The notes: generated by a model not told the origin, from the letters alone. DNA of 64,000 nt from Catonia carolina (GCA_035578175.1 JAQMRL010000002.1:77419645-77483644), one strand, 5' to 3'. Positions 23,379 to 35,596 are shown, counted from the first letter of the stretch. Translations and numbers: made by a program.

Positions 23379-25215
23379 TTCTCACGAAAACGTGTGGAAA
23401 ATCGATTTTTTAAGATTTCGGCCTTAGTATGCATTTTACGACAAAAGTGTATATTATCAAATTTATAGAATATTAAAAGATCTACAACTTTTATTTAGTG
23501 GATTTTCACTACAGAGCCTAGCTTATTAAGCCAAACTGAGGTTGATTTTCATTTTCCGTCTTTAACTTATGATTAACCACCAGGTTGGTATAGACATACA
23601 TCGTCGCCAAAATCAGCTGATTTTCGGAGTTGAAAATTCCTGGTTCAAATCCTAGTAAAGGTAATGCAGTTACTTTTATACGGAGTTGAATACTAGACAG
23701 TGGTTGTGGGTGTACTTTGATGGTTGGGTTTCAATTAACCATACTTTTTCAGGAATGGTCGGGCTGGGTCTGTACGAGTCTACACTTCATTTACACGTCA
23801 TACACATCATCCTCATCTCATTGGGTCATGGGGTTGCTTATTGTTTTGAATTGAACAGATTGCAACGTACGCAAATTAGGAATTAAAAAATACAAAAAAA
23901 CCTTATGATTAAAATCGGGTTATGTTTATTGAGGTTAGCTTTTTTTGTTTTTAATGTTTTGTTACTAATGAGGTTTATTGTTAATTATTTGCATTGGTAA
24001 CAGAAAGTTGTGTGTGTTTCACACCAGATTTTTTTAATGTATAAAGTAAACCTTGAAAAAGTAAAAGAGTAATATGTGTTGGCCCTTTACATTTGATGTC
24101 ATCGTGTGAGTCGACTGGTGGGTAAAAGAATAGAACTTAATTGTATTACTTGCGGTATCCCTCTATGACCACTTCGAACCTAAAAATCTGGTCTGAAACA
24201 CTCACACAACTTTCTCTTGCCAATGCAAATAATTAACAATAAACCTAACATTAGTAATAAAATATTAAAAATAAACAGAAAACAGACCTCAAAAAACATA
24301 ACCTTATTTTAATCATGAGTGAAAAACGCAAAATGAAAATCGACCTCAGTTTGCCTTAAAAATACGAAAAATCACTTTCACGCAAAACTAGGCTTTGTAG
24401 AGAAAAATGCTTTAAATTAAAGTTGTAGATCTTTTAAATTCCTATAAATTTGATTATATACACTTTTGTCGTAAAATGCATTCTAAGGCCGAAAAGTTTT
24501 TTAAAAAAATCGATTTTTCACACTTTCATGAGAAAAAACAGAAAATCGCTAATTACCGCTGAACTAAGCATTATACAAAAAAAATTTCGAAATAAATGTT
24601 GTAGGATTTTAAATTTTCTACAACTTTTATCGTGGAAATTTTTGCGCTGAAATGCATGATAAAGTCGCAATCTTAAAAAAAAATTTTTTACGAGAAAACA
24701 GTCTCACCAAGAAATTCAATTTAAAGTATAAAAAAATGTATTCAATACAATTTGTAGAGAATTTAAATTCCTACCCTACTACTATTCTTATTTTTAACAT
24801 TCTTTTTGTAATGCTTAGTTTAGCGGTATTTAGCGATTTTCTATTTCTTTCTCACAAAAATGTATAAACAAAATCAATTTTTTTACAATTTTCAGCCTTA
24901 GTCTGCATTTTACGACAAAAGTGTATATAATAAAATTAATAGGAAATTAATAGTTCCACAACTTATATTTAAAGCATTTGTCTCAACAGAGCCTAGCTTA
25001 GCGTGAAAGAGTGACTTTCCGTAATTTTAAGCCAAACTGAGGTTGATTTTCATATTGCGTCATACACTCATGATTAAAAGTAGGTTCTGTTTTTTGATGT
25101 TAGTTTTTTGTTTATTTCTAATATTTTCTTACTAATGTTAGGTTATATTTGTCATTATGTGCATTGGCAAGAGAAAGGTGTGTGAGTGTTTCACACAAGA
25201 TATTTTTTAATGTAA
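23379..25215. repeat. Cluster of modular ~0.94-kb repeats (R0)
   Basis: At least three partial copies lie in both orientations. Ends are visible at about 24,025 (CACACCAGATTTTT), 24,185 (ATCTGGTCTGAAAC) and 25,200 (TTTCACACAAGAT). The first copy is split by a SINE at 23,576. Short open frames at 24,450-24,867 are repeat text repeated in L1, not genes. Confidence 0.7.
23576..23901 (+). mobile_element. tRNA-derived SINE, copy 1
   Basis: A target duplication CTTATGATTA flanks it (23,566-23,575 and 23,902-23,911). The head has a tRNA-like A box region (GGTTGGTATAGAC) and a B box (GGTTCAAATCC). The body includes CATTGGGTCATGGGGTTGCT, and the tail is A-rich. It is inserted in a modular repeat. The mirror is 49,406-49,730. 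Confidence 0.8.
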
Positions 25216-26592
25216 ATTTTAATTCGTTTTTTTGGTTGTGATGCTAGTTTGTAAGATTTTAATTAAATAAGTTGTCAATGTCATTAGTGTTATTTATTCT
25301 AACTGTGATATTAAGTTTAAGTTTGTGTGTTTTTGTTTTTTATGGCCCTTTTACAGCCTTTTTTGCCTGTGATATTACTTTTTATGTAAATTTTTACTTT
25401 TTCATTCCTGCGATACTAGTTCGTAAGATTTTAAGTATTATATGAAAGTAAGCGTTCTGCACTCGCGTTTTTTACACACTTGTGTAGAACAACAGGCGAT
25501 AATAACCGCTATTTTTTTAGCCTTTAAAGAAAACAGTATGGATTTAAAGACAAAAGTATGCAAGAGAAAGTCGTGTGAGTGTTTCACACCAGATTTTATT
25601 TAACCAAGTGTTGGTTTTTTTGTCAGGGATTTGTTACGTGAAATTTGTAGTCAATACAATTCGTGGCAATTGAATAACCGGCCTGAAGTTAAGAAAACAA
25701 TTGTTCTATCAACAATAACATTACAGAGTTTATATCCTTCAATGTGCTCTCTTTGCTGATCCTTGCAGTGCGCTATTCAAATTTTTCATTTTTTAAAGCA
25801 GTGGTGTAAGTGCGCTTCTGTCAGGCTGTTTTTGAACGTTTGTCGCTTTTCCTTTCACTGCTTCCACATTGTCACATCTTGTCTTTGATTAGACCTGAAT
25901 GGGCGGGCGATTGTTAGAGTGAGACAGAGCGATGTCCAACCGTGCCCATTCAGCTCAGGGTCAGGCAACCATCAACTGGCACTGACATGTTCAAATGTGC
26001 CATGGTGTGTTCGCTATCTGTCAGTAGCAGCATCAGTCTGGTTGTTTAATTGCCACACCTCGTACTATTATACGAGTACAGTTATTTAGAGAGAGAAAAA
26101 TAGTTTTTGGTGAATATATTTTGTATTTTAGAGTTAATTGAACATTACATTGTGAGCTTGTAGTTAATAATAAACAGTTTTAAACCCTTTTACATGTGTT
26201 TGGCAGCCATTCGTAAATGGTGTAATTGACAGGTTTTCATGAAAACAATGTTTTGCGGAAAACATCTCGAAATCTTTGTATTTGAAGAAACTAACAAAAT
26301 TGATAAAATTTATTTTTACATTCAGCAAGTAACACACTAATGTTTTGATCAGAAGTAACTTTTCGTTATTGTTGAAACCATTGTTTGATACTTGAAAAAA
26401 CTTCACTTCATAATGGAAAACGTGGTTTCTTGATGAAAGGTTTTTATAAGAACTAAAATAAGGGCTACCTTTAAAATGTTTCTGTTGAATAGGTATCGTG
26501 TGGCAATACTCTTAGGAGAGGTATCAGCCTGTACTAGCATATTTTATTAATTTTTATATTCAGTGGTCAACATGGTTACTCACCATGAAAAT
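25216..26592. other. R0 intergenic block shared with L1 and partly L0
   Basis: A modular-repeat end lies at 25,560-25,597. A 51-codon open stretch on the plus strand (about 25,613-25,768, reading VRDLLREICSQYNS within it) looks like the end of some protein but is unassigned. Bases 25,915-26,590 are the block shared with 11,082-11,760. Confidence 0.35.
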
Positions 26593-26606
26593 TAATAGTT
26601 AAAGTT

Positions 26607-26941
26607 TTTTTTTAAATATTCCTAATATGTGTACATTGTACATTGCAATGTATTCAATTCAGAACATTAAGCAACCCCATGACCCAATGAGACGAGGATG
26701 ATATGTATGACGTGTAAATGAGTTGTAGTCTTGTACAGACACAGGCTGACCATTCCTGAGAGAGTATGGTTAATTGAACCCCAACCATCAAAGTACACCG
26801 GTAACCACTGTCTAGCATTCAAATTCGTATAAAAGTAACTACCTTTACTAGGATTTGAACCAGGAACCTTTGTGTCCGAAAATCAACTGTTATACAGCTG
26901 ATTTTGGCGAAGTCTTTACCTCTAGACCAATCCCCGGTGGG
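26607..26941 (-). mobile_element. tRNA-derived SINE, copy 2
   Basis: The duplication TAATAGTTRAAGTT flanks it (26,593-26,606 and 26,942-26,955, one mismatch). On the minus strand the head reads TGGTCTAGAGG (A box) and GGTTCAAATCC (B box). It belongs to the same family as the copy at 23,576. The mirror is 46,358-46,692. Confidence 0.85.
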
Positions 26942-27064
26942 TAATAGTTGAAGTTGAACATACGAAATTATCCGTGATGCTTTGCGGTATCGTAGGTGAT
27001 TTTGTTGTTAAATATAAAAACAATTCTCGGTTTTAATGTGTGATTTATCTGTTGTTGTTTGTAG

Positions 27065-28087
27065 ATGGCTGATGAAAACACAGTTGACGAAGGAGACACT
27101 TCAAACGTAACCATCTTAAAAGTCTGCGATTTCTGTCAACGGGATTTTGTGCTTGGTGACGACATCAATGAAATTACCTTCCACTGCGCAACATGTAAAA
27201 CGAATTTACGTAAACAAAGGAAAGAATTATTCTTAGAAAAAATTAAACAACTCTACAGGTCGTGTTTAATTTGCGTTAATCTTTTTTATAACAACATCGC
27301 ATATGAGAAACATGATTGCACTTTGGAAGGTGTGTTTGTGTGTGACGGCTGTTCTAGGATATACCTTAACAAGGAGAGTATAGCTAACCATGTACTAAAA
27401 TGTAAACAATTAATCTCAAAAGTGAATAATTCTGAAAGTATAAAAACCGAGGTTAAAGAATCAATTTCTGAAGTGAATTTGCAGAATTGTGAGGGTACTT
27501 GTGGGTCGAATGGAAGTAGTAATGACCAAGTTATGCCCAAATCGGGTAGTAGTATGATTGCTCTGCCACAATTACCCAAATCGGGTAAACAGTTTAGTTG
27601 TAATATTTGTAAAAAGTATTTTAGTTATAAGTGCCGTTTAACTACTCATTTACGTTTACATACCGGAGATAAACCATTCAAGTGCAAGTATTGCAATAAA
27701 AAGTTTACACAGTCTTCTAATTTAAATTCTCATTTGCGTACACATACAGGGGAGAAACCTTTTGAATGCAAGTATTGCATTAAAAAGTTTACTAGTTCTT
27801 CTGATTTAAATTCTCATTTGCGTACACATACAGGGGAAAAACCTTATAAATGCAAGTACTGCAATAAAAAGTTTACACAGTCTTCTCATTTACATGTACA
27901 CTTACGTACACATACAGGGGAAAAACCTTTTCTTTGCAAGTATTGCAATAAAAAGTTTACATGTTCTTCTGGTTTAAATTATCACGTACGTACACATACA
28001 GGGGAGAAACCTTATGAATGCAAGTGTTGCAATAAAAAGTTTACACGGTCTTCTGATTTAAGTAGACATTTGCGTACACATAGATAA
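27065..28087 (+). CDS. C2H2 zinc-finger protein, R0 copy, six fingers
   Basis: This is an intact 340-residue frame, a predicted nuclear sequence-specific DNA-binding protein. N-terminal zinc-binding candidates are C21/C24 with C41/C44, then C67-C70-H83-C85 and C93-C96-H109-C113 (both C2HC-like). A Ser/Glu/Asn-rich linker follows (114-176), then six C2H2 fingers from C179 at 28-residue steps, joined by HTGEKP-type linkers. Residues at helix positions -1/3/6 read Y/R/T, Q/N/S, S/D/S, Q/H/V, C/G/Y and R/D/R. The N-terminus lacks a clear ZAD, KRAB or BTB signature. The start is preceded by TTGTTGTTTGTAG, a plausible 3' splice acceptor, so a 5' untranslated exon may lie upstream. A SINE sits about 110 bp upstream. 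ATTAAA occurs shortly after the stop. Confidence 0.9.
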   Translation: MADENTVDEGDTSNVTILKVCDFCQRDFVLGDDINEITFHCATCKTNLRKQRKELFLEKIKQLYRSCLICVNLFYNNIAYEKHDCTLEGVFVCDGCSRIYLNKESIANHVLKCKQLISKVNNSESIKTEVKESISEVNLQNCEGTCGSNGSSNDQVMPKSGSSMIALPQLPKSGKQFSCNICKKYFSYKCRLTTHLRLHTGDKPFKCKYCNKKFTQSSNLNSHLRTHTGEKPFECKYCIKKFTSSSDLNSHLRTHTGEKPYKCKYCNKKFTQSSHLHVHLRTHTGEKPFLCKYCNKKFTCSSGLNYHVRTHTGEKPYECKCCNKKFTRSSDLSRHLRTHR

Positions 28088-29251
28088 AACTAACTTAACA
28101 AATGAAATATCTCATTAAAATGTTTTGTGTAATTTGTCAATATTATTGTTATAATAATGTAAATTTCATTTACCAATCATTGATGCTGTACAAATTTTTC
28201 TAATTTGTACGATTTTATTTCCTTCAATTTGGTTGTTTTACAGTCACACCATGTGGGTATATAAAATATAGAAATTAAATTGAATCTTGTTGAAATCTTT
28301 TTAAGAGACGTATCTTGTGTCATTTGTATAAATATGTTGGCTGTAATTTGATATAAGGTACAGTAAATCCTCCTCACTTATCAGACCTATACGGGGCAGA
28401 CTTCTGGTCGGGTAATTGAGAAATCTGATAATCAGGGGTTTTCATTCCCGAAATGTTTTTTTGTTTTTGGGCTACAGATTTAGTTTAAGGGTGAGTAGGT
28501 GTACTGATAGATTTCAAATTTTAAATTTGATTTAAAAATTTAAATTTTAAATTTGATTTCATTCAGATTCTAAATTTAAACAATGATGATTTTATTTTTT
28601 ACCAGATTCTTTTTATATATCGCCAACTTCCTGATTCCGTTGTCATTGATTATAGAATTGGTTGATACCCCAGATTTTAACATTTCAATTATTTTAATTT
28701 TGTCACCAATATTAAGTACAATTTGTGGGAGGGGAGAACCCCCGGGTCTGGTATCCCCCCCACTACAGTTAAAGGTAGCATTGTGTACTACTGTGGATTT
28801 CTTAATTATAGATACCCAAATGTAGAGCCTTGTTTCTTCAAAGCAGCTTGTTCAATTTTAACAAACTGTACTCCAAAATTTAGCTAATTTCAATCTGCAT
28901 TGTTACATGTCAGATTCATATTTTTTGTGTTTTTTAATATTGCGATATTTAGATGAGAAGAAAAAAGAGCCGTTTTTGTTGTTGCTGTAACAGATAGGGT
29001 ACATATAGAGGCTTATAACTCAAACACCGTTTGACCGATTTTTTGAGATTCCACCGGAATTTGTAGTTTGTTATTGTACGTACGAAATTTCAGATTTGTA
29101 GTGAATTTAAATTTTGAGTTATTAGCAAAGTTCTGAATCCCTGTTAACTCCGTAACTGGTTATTAATTCGGCAATTTTATTCAGTACAAAAAATGAATAT
29201 AAATTCTTTAATATTATGAAACAGCGATTGACCAGTTACTCGGTAGATTTT

Positions 29252-30195
29252 TACTTTCTCTTGCCTATATGAATATATATGAAGGAAAGTATTGTTTTCA
29301 TGTTGATTTTTCAAATTCGAGTTTTCACCGGATCTATACGTTTTCAGACCCCCTGAACCCAAAAAACATGTTTTTAGTGATTGGTCTGTGTGTGTGTGTG
29401 TGTGTCTGTGTGTATACAAAATATCTCAAGAACGGAACATCGTACGAACTTGAAACTTGAAACTTAAGTTACATACCACTACCGGACCCGACACGAACAT
29501 TTTCATCAAAATCAGTCAACCGGAAGTAGTAGTTTATTTATGTAATTTTTCACTTTTTTGTGATTTTCTCAAAAACTGGACATACGATTTTTTTAAAAAT
29601 CGCCTGGTTAATTCAGTTTTTTATTCTCTACAAGATAGGGTAAGCGCCATTTTTGCTAAAATTCTTGGTGAGGCTGTTTTCACGTATAAACGTTGTTTTT
29701 TAAGATTACGGCTTTAATATGCATTTTAGCGCAAAAATGTATATAACAAAAGTAGTAGAGAATTTAAAATTCTACAACTTTTATTTCAAACATTTTTTTT
29801 GTATAACGCTTAGTTTAGCAGTAATTATCGATTTTCTGATTTTTTCTCACGAAAACGTGTGAAAAATCGATTTTTTTAAGATTTCGGCTTTAGTACGCCT
29901 GTTACGACAAAAGTGTCTATAATCAAATTTATAGGAAATTAAAAGATCTACAACTTTTATTTAAAGCATTATTCTCTACAGAGCCTAGTTTAGCGTGAAA
30001 TAGTGATTTTCCATGTTTTTAAGCCAAACTAAGGTACATTTTCATTTTGCGTCTTTCACTCATGATTAAAATAAGCTAATGTTTTTGAGGTTAATTTTTT
30101 TGTTTATTTCTAGTGTTTTATTACTAATGTTAGGTTATATTGTTTAAATTTTTTGCATTGGCAAGAGAAAGCTGTGTGAGTGTTTCACACCAGAT
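29252..30195. repeat. Full-length modular repeat (~944 bp)
   Basis: It is bounded by TACTTTCTCTTGCC on the left and GGCAAGAGAAAG...TTTCACACCAGAT on the right. Internal modules repeat the pattern AAAGTTGTAG ... ACTTTTGTCGTAAAATGC ... GCCGAAATCTT two to three times. A (GT)n tract lies at 29,386-29,415. No coding capacity is visible. It is the best complete copy together with 43,004-43,945. Confidence 0.75.
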
Positions 30196-30385
30196 TTTTT
30201 AAAAATATTTCGATAATTATTGTTACTGCCGGGGTGGTGGGGTGGAAGAAGCTTAATTGTGTTGCCGCGTTGTAACTTTTTTTTTTTTTTTTTTGCGCCC
30301 TGGAAACTCCCGGAGAAGTATAGGACATGTCGTCAGATATAACAACTGAAATACGTATAAGAAACACACTATGTATCACTACTAT

Positions 30386-31880
30386 CAAGAAAGAAATTCT
30401 TGTATGCTATAAAAAGTTTCACCGATCAAGTAATTTTTTAAATTTTTTTTTTAAGGAATTGAAATCCTCACAACACTTTAAAGATTGGGGTAATTTATTT
30501 ATGAATTTTCTCCCTGCAAAAGTAGGTTTTTGTTCAAACAATTTTGTGGAGTGATTAGCCACATAATAATCATTTTTTTTCTCGTGTTATGATCGTGAAC
30601 ATTGAAATTCTGCATAAAAATATTTTGCCTAACATACATAATCACCTGAAAAATGTAGAGACAGGGAACTGTAAGCAATTTAAACTCCTTAAATAGTGGC
30701 CTGCATGAGGTTAGCTGGTTAGCTCCCACCATACACCTAATAGCTTTCTTTTGAATTTTAAAAACCCTATTCATATTACCCATGCTAGAATTACCCCATA
30801 CTAAAATACCATAACGGATATGAGACAGAATGAGGCCATGATAAGCTGCCATTAGTAATTTTGTATCATTTAATCTGGCAACTTGTTTTAGTGCAAATAC
30901 CCCAGATGATATTTTACTACAAACTTTATTGGTATAGAAGTCCCAAGACAAAGATCTATCTAGAGATACGCCCAGGAACTTCACTGTTTCTACATGCTCT
31001 AAACTATTATTATGAATAAATACATCCACTTCTCTACTTTCTTTAACGTTATGTTTATTTTTGAACTGCAAGTACTGACACTTTTTCCCATTAACTGTTA
31101 ATAACATTTGATTCAAGAACTGCACTACGGACTCTATGTTAACATGTGTATTTACTTCAAGAGCATCTACCAGTGAACTGTTACTGATTACTAAAGTATC
31201 ATCAGCAAACAACAAAGCTCTGCCATTAGGTATGACTTCTGGTAACCTATTAATGTACAATAGAAACAGAATTGGACCTAAAACTGACCCCTGTGGAACG
31301 CCTGCTTTGACTTCAAGCTTTCCAGATACAACTTTTGTAAGTTTCCCTCTAACAACCCTAGTTAACTCCACACACTGTAATCTATTAATAAGGTAAGATT
31401 GAAACCATTTCAACTCTACATCCCTAACGCCTAATGACTCTAGTGTTTTCAATAAAATTTCATGATCAACACAATCGAAAGCTTTACTCAGATCCAGAAA
31501 CACTGCCAATGCTTTCTCCCCGGCGTCAAATATATCAACTACTTGCTCCACAAGTGAAACAATTGCAGTTTTAGTTGATCTACCTTTTTGGAAACCATGC
31601 TGATCCTCTTAGATGATTAGGTTTTCAGTCAAGAAACTGATTAACCTAATAAATACTACCTTTTCAAAAATTTTACTGATTGTGTTTAAAATACTTATGG
31701 GTCTATAATTTTCAACTAACTGGCTATCTCCATTCTTAAATATAGGCAATATTTTAGCCTCCTTCAGTTTGTTTGGAAATACACCTGCTTCAAGTGAGAA
31801 GTTAATCAAATGAAGGAGAGGAGTAATTAAAAGATGTTTACATTCTTTAACAATTATACTAGAAATCCCATAAACTTGGT
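30386..31880 (-). pseudogene. Non-LTR retrotransposon RT, R0 copy, disrupted
   Basis: It corresponds to the fuller L1 frame at 41,318-42,813. RT motifs are present: NYRPISILN, DLSKAFDCVDH, AGVPQGSVLGP and LLFADDT. A TAA replaces a Ser codon near 31,608, and a single-base change in an A-run near 30,590 shifts the frame, so the C-terminus is lost. No endonuclease domain is visible (5'-truncated). Confidence 0.85.
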
Positions 31881-32936
31881 AGGCCTACTACTTATTTTCA
31901 TTAGCACATTTGGGAATCGTCCTTCCAGCTAATGAATAACAAATATGACAGTGCACTGTTAATACCCATTCATCATTTACTTACAATAGTCAACTACTAC
32001 TAGTTTTATGTTAACGTCGGAAGGTGACTTTAGCAGGTAGAGAAAAGAACACTACCAATTAAAAGACATGGCAACATGGTTAAGCTTCTTCCACCACCCC
32101 CCCGCAGCATCTAACATTATTTTTTTTTTTTTTAAATTACCGAATAACTGGTCAATCGCTGTTCCATAATGTTAATGAATTTAAATTCATTTTTTTATAC
32201 TGAATAAAATGATTTTTTGAAATCGCCAAATTAAGAAGCGGTTACGAAGTTAACAGGGGTTCAGAATTGTACTAATAACTCAAAATTTAAATACGCTACA
32301 AATGTGAAATTTTGTACGTGCAATAACAACATACAAGTTTATATTTCGGTGAAATCTCAAATAAATCGGTCAAACGGTATTTGAGTTATAAGCCTCTAAA
32401 TGTATCCCATCTGTTGCAGCAACAAAAATACCGGCTCATTTTTTCTTCTCATCCAGATATCGCAATATTCATAAACGCTAAAAATATGAAACTGACATGT
32501 AACAACACAGATTGAAATTAGATAAATTTTGGTGTATAGAACGTTAAAATTGAATAAGCAGTTTTGAAAAAACAAGGCTCCAAACTCAGGTATCTGTAAT
32601 AAAGAAATCGACAGTAGGGTTGTGCGTTGTTTAACTTTGTAAAACCATTTTAGAAACAAAGTGGTGTGAACGCATGCGCATACTTGACTACTTGGGCCCT
32701 GCATACCCCTGCCCCCTCCCACCTACAGTTAGATGTACACTCAGAGTGTTGTTGATAATTGACAACACCCGTTGTATTTTGTAGCCATGCTGTTTGTTCC
32801 ATTGTTGATTAGATACACTGCGCTATTGCAGTACGTACAAGACTATACTAATGCAGACGCACGTCTTGCTCACCACTCTCCTTACCATAATTCATATCTA
32901 GAGTACTACCGTTCATTATTTAATTTTCTAAAATAT

Positions 32937-33407
32937 CTTTATTCAAAAATAAATCTTTATTCCTGCAGTTTGAAATTATTTCTATCTATTTTGTATAATT
33001 AATTTATATAATAATTTCACTAACCTTTTTTTTTAAACTGCGTCACTTTTATTTTTATTGTTACTTACACGTGTTTCGGTGGATGCACCATCATCAGAGT
33101 AAATAAAATAATAAAAACTGAAAAATTTTTATCTCTTTTATTTAAAATCTATAGAAGATGATACATCTTCAGTCATTTGTATAAAACTGATTTAAAATTA
33201 ATTTCTTTTAATATATCCCTTCTCATATTTACTGTAGATAGCAGCAGCAGTCAATATCACTTCATCATTACTAAATTTGACCTGTTCATTCAAAATGTCC
33301 TGCTTTTGCTCTTTTAAATATTTATAAATATGGAATATCTCATATTGTTTTGAAGACCATAAAAAGAAGGTTAGTGAAATTATTATATAAATTCATGATA
33401 TAAAATA
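32937..33407. mobile_element. Foldback-type element, R0 copy
   Basis: It is flanked by TTTCTAAAATAT at 32,925-32,936 and 33,408-33,419. It has inverted ends with TTTCACTAACC and a GGTGGATgCACC motif (one base off). The same insertion as 6,252-6,703; absent from L1. Confidence 0.75.
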
Positions 33408-33619
33408 TTTCTAAAATATTGATTGTATTATTGTATGAAAACGATCGTTTTGTATCAGTGCAGCCTTCCTACTTAAAACGGTTTGTGCCTTTTGTTAGCA
33501 ATGTTTAGGTTCCTTTAAAATCTGGTCGCATAATCTGAGGGGCAGAAAACCAAGGGAGTTTACTGTAGTCACATTTCAGTGTTTTTTGTTGTTCATTATA
33601 ATTTGAATGAAAATTACAA

Positions 33620-34270
33620 CTAGTCTTACCAAAATAAAATTTTTATACATCCTCATTACCACATGCGATTTTATAAACATTTTGTTCAATTTACTTTTCT
33701 GTTTTTTAGTTGAGTTCTTAATTGTTCTTATCAGATGTTTTGTAATTTTAATAAAACGTATGGTTTCTCTTCTGTACGGTTATAATTTTCTAGAAGGTGT
33801 TTTTAAATGTAATTTATTCCTAATTTTAATTGTATAGTAAGTTTATGTAAGGAATGTATAACTTGTATTATTTCATTTTCATCTATGCTACATTTTGTTA
33901 ATTTATCTTTTACAATTAAGGGTTTTTGATTGGTATATTTGTGTAGATATATTTTTATTTTGAAAGACATCATTGTGTGTCGTTCATTAGTTTTAATCTT
34001 TTGTTTTTGTTTATTATTTGTAGTGTGTTCTTAATGTTGTATCCTTTTTAGATGGGAATATAAAAATGTAGATGCTTTAGGAGCATTCATGTAATCGATA
34101 AGAGATGTTATAGGTGGTATACCAGTTTTGTGTTTTATTAAACGTACATCACTGTTTGGTTTTTGTAGGGCATTAAATTTGGGAGCTAGAGGATTGTTTA
34201 TTACTGGTACATTAACGTTATCCAATTTATAAATGATAGCATAATGTTGCCTGTTTAACTTTCTCTTGTA
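33620..34270 (-). pseudogene. Penelope-like RT remnant, R0 copy
   Basis: The minus strand reads APKFNALQKPNSD and TGIPPITSLIDYMNAP with few changes from L0, then a stop after SHLKRIQH. The downstream motif-A-like region and the Cys-rich region are frameshifted. Confidence 0.5.
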
Positions 34271-34304
34271 TACAATTGTGTGTTACGTGCAGTGTTGTAA
34301 GTCT

Positions 34305-34622
34305 AAGATTTCGGTCTTAGAATGCATTTTACGACAAAAGTGTATATAGTCAAATTTATAGGAAATTAAAATATCTACTACTTTTGTTTAGAGCATTTTT
34401 CTCTACAGAGCCTAGTTTAGCGTGAAAGAGTGATTTTCCGTATTTGTAAGCCAAACTAAAGTTGATTTTTATTTTGCGTCTATCACTCATGATTAAAATT
34501 AGGTTATATTTATTGAGGTTAGTTTTTTTGTTTATTTCTAATGTTTTATTACTAATATTAGGTTATATTGGTCATTATTTGCATTGGCAAAAGAAAGTTG
34601 TGTGTTTCACACCAGATTTTTT
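34305..34622. repeat. Partial modular repeat
   Basis: It is the mirror of 3,303-3,620 and ends TTTCACACCAGATTTT. Sequence inward of it that L0 has (3,620-5,350) is missing here. Confidence 0.75.
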
Positions 34623-35063
34623 TTAATTTGAAAATTATCATTAGTTTTGCATTTTAAAAGCAACTTTCTTGTGAGTTGTTCATGTGTGAGGTTAGTATGG
34701 TTCCTTGGATATTGAAATTATTAATTAATTCAGTTGTTTGGATATTCGAGTAGTTGAAATCAGAATTAAAATGTGGGCGTACTATTATTTATATATTTAA
34801 CGAGTTGTGTTTTGTGGGAATTGTAGTTTTCAGGTTGAACTTGTAACAATTTTATGTAGTTTTAAATATTAGTCGTTTTAAAAAAGCATTTTTCATTTTA
34901 ATCTATAATCATTTAATTATTAAATTATTCAGTAATTGTAAACAAAGATTAATTTTTTTAAGGAATGTAATGTTTCAGGAAAAATGTCATTGTATTGTAT
35001 AAATTCATTTAATTCTTCTCTTGCATAATTATTAAGTGACTTTGATGGTGTTGATTTTATATA

Positions 35064-35596
35064 CAGTAGAATCTCAGTAATCCGGCACTTCCAGTAATCC
35101 GCCCCTTAAAATATTAAGCCTAAAAACTGTGAAACCTCACCCAGGACAGATTTTGGTAAAAGATTTAAATTAAATTAGGGAAATCAACTCGACCTAATTA
35201 CGGCAGATTTAATATAACATTTATGTTTAGGATTTGATTAAAGAAATGAATAAGCAGACCTTAATTATTGTTAAATGGAATAATTTTTGGCCTTTTATCT
35301 AAAACCTAGAACTGGGTCATACTCTGTACTTCATGCTGAATTGACAACGAAATATAATTCTCAGAACAGGAGCAACCCCACACCGCACTAGGCGATGTCA
35401 ATAGCCGATAATTATGTTTAGTACAATGACTACAAAAGTACTCAGCAAACCTTTTTTAATCAGTTAATTTAATTTAAAATCACATAAAAATCAATGCATA
35501 TTCATTTTTTGTTTAAATTTATAATTCCAAAATTTCAACACATCCAGTAATCCGGCACCCTCTTGGTCCCGAACAGGCCGGATTACTGAGATTCTG
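35064..35596. mobile_element. Pogo-like MITE, R0 copy
   Basis: It has TA on both sides and ends CAGTAGAATCTCAGTAATCC with the inverse (the last three bases before TA are reduced). About 40 bp near the right end (CCCTCTTGGTCCCGAACAGG) are missing from the L0 copy. Confidence 0.75.

Larger units (their letters stand above)
28791..32614. mobile_element. 3.8-kb composite element with long inverted repeats
   Basis: It has TA on both sides and ends CTGTGGATTTCTT...AAGAAATCGACAG. Arms of about 455-490 bp (28,791-29,245 and 32,126-32,614) are inverted copies of each other. Between them lie a full modular repeat and a 5'-truncated LINE RT framed by G-rich inverted repeats. L0 has the uninterrupted site near 7,020, with TG in place of TA. 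It has no recognisable transposase of its own. The mirror copy is 40,565-44,406. Confidence 0.8.
28361..33565 (-). mobile_element. Pogo/Tigger-like element, R0 copy, carrying the composite
   Basis: The right-hand TIR reads TA then CAGTAAATCCTCC at 28,359-28,373; the far end at 33,565 reads ...GGGAGTTTACTG then TA. The transposase N-terminal HTH remains at about 28,590-28,716 on the minus strand. The start region is deleted between two TTGTAC repeats that are still separate in L0 (7,080 and 7,307). A 3.8-kb composite and a foldback element are nested in it. Confidence 0.55.

Noticed and set aside
24450..24867. Adjacent 66- and 71-codon frames, conserved in L1
   Set aside because: They lie within modular-repeat sequence; conservation is explained by the recent block duplication.
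29386..29418. (GT)n tract as a regulatory or Z-DNA element
   Set aside because: It is part of the modular repeat and varies in length in every copy; an ordinary microsatellite.
33607..33837. 76-codon hydrophobic frame, conserved at 39,827-40,060
   Set aside because: It is antisense to the Penelope-like RT remnant and A/T-biased; its apparent membrane character comes from poly-T-rich codons.
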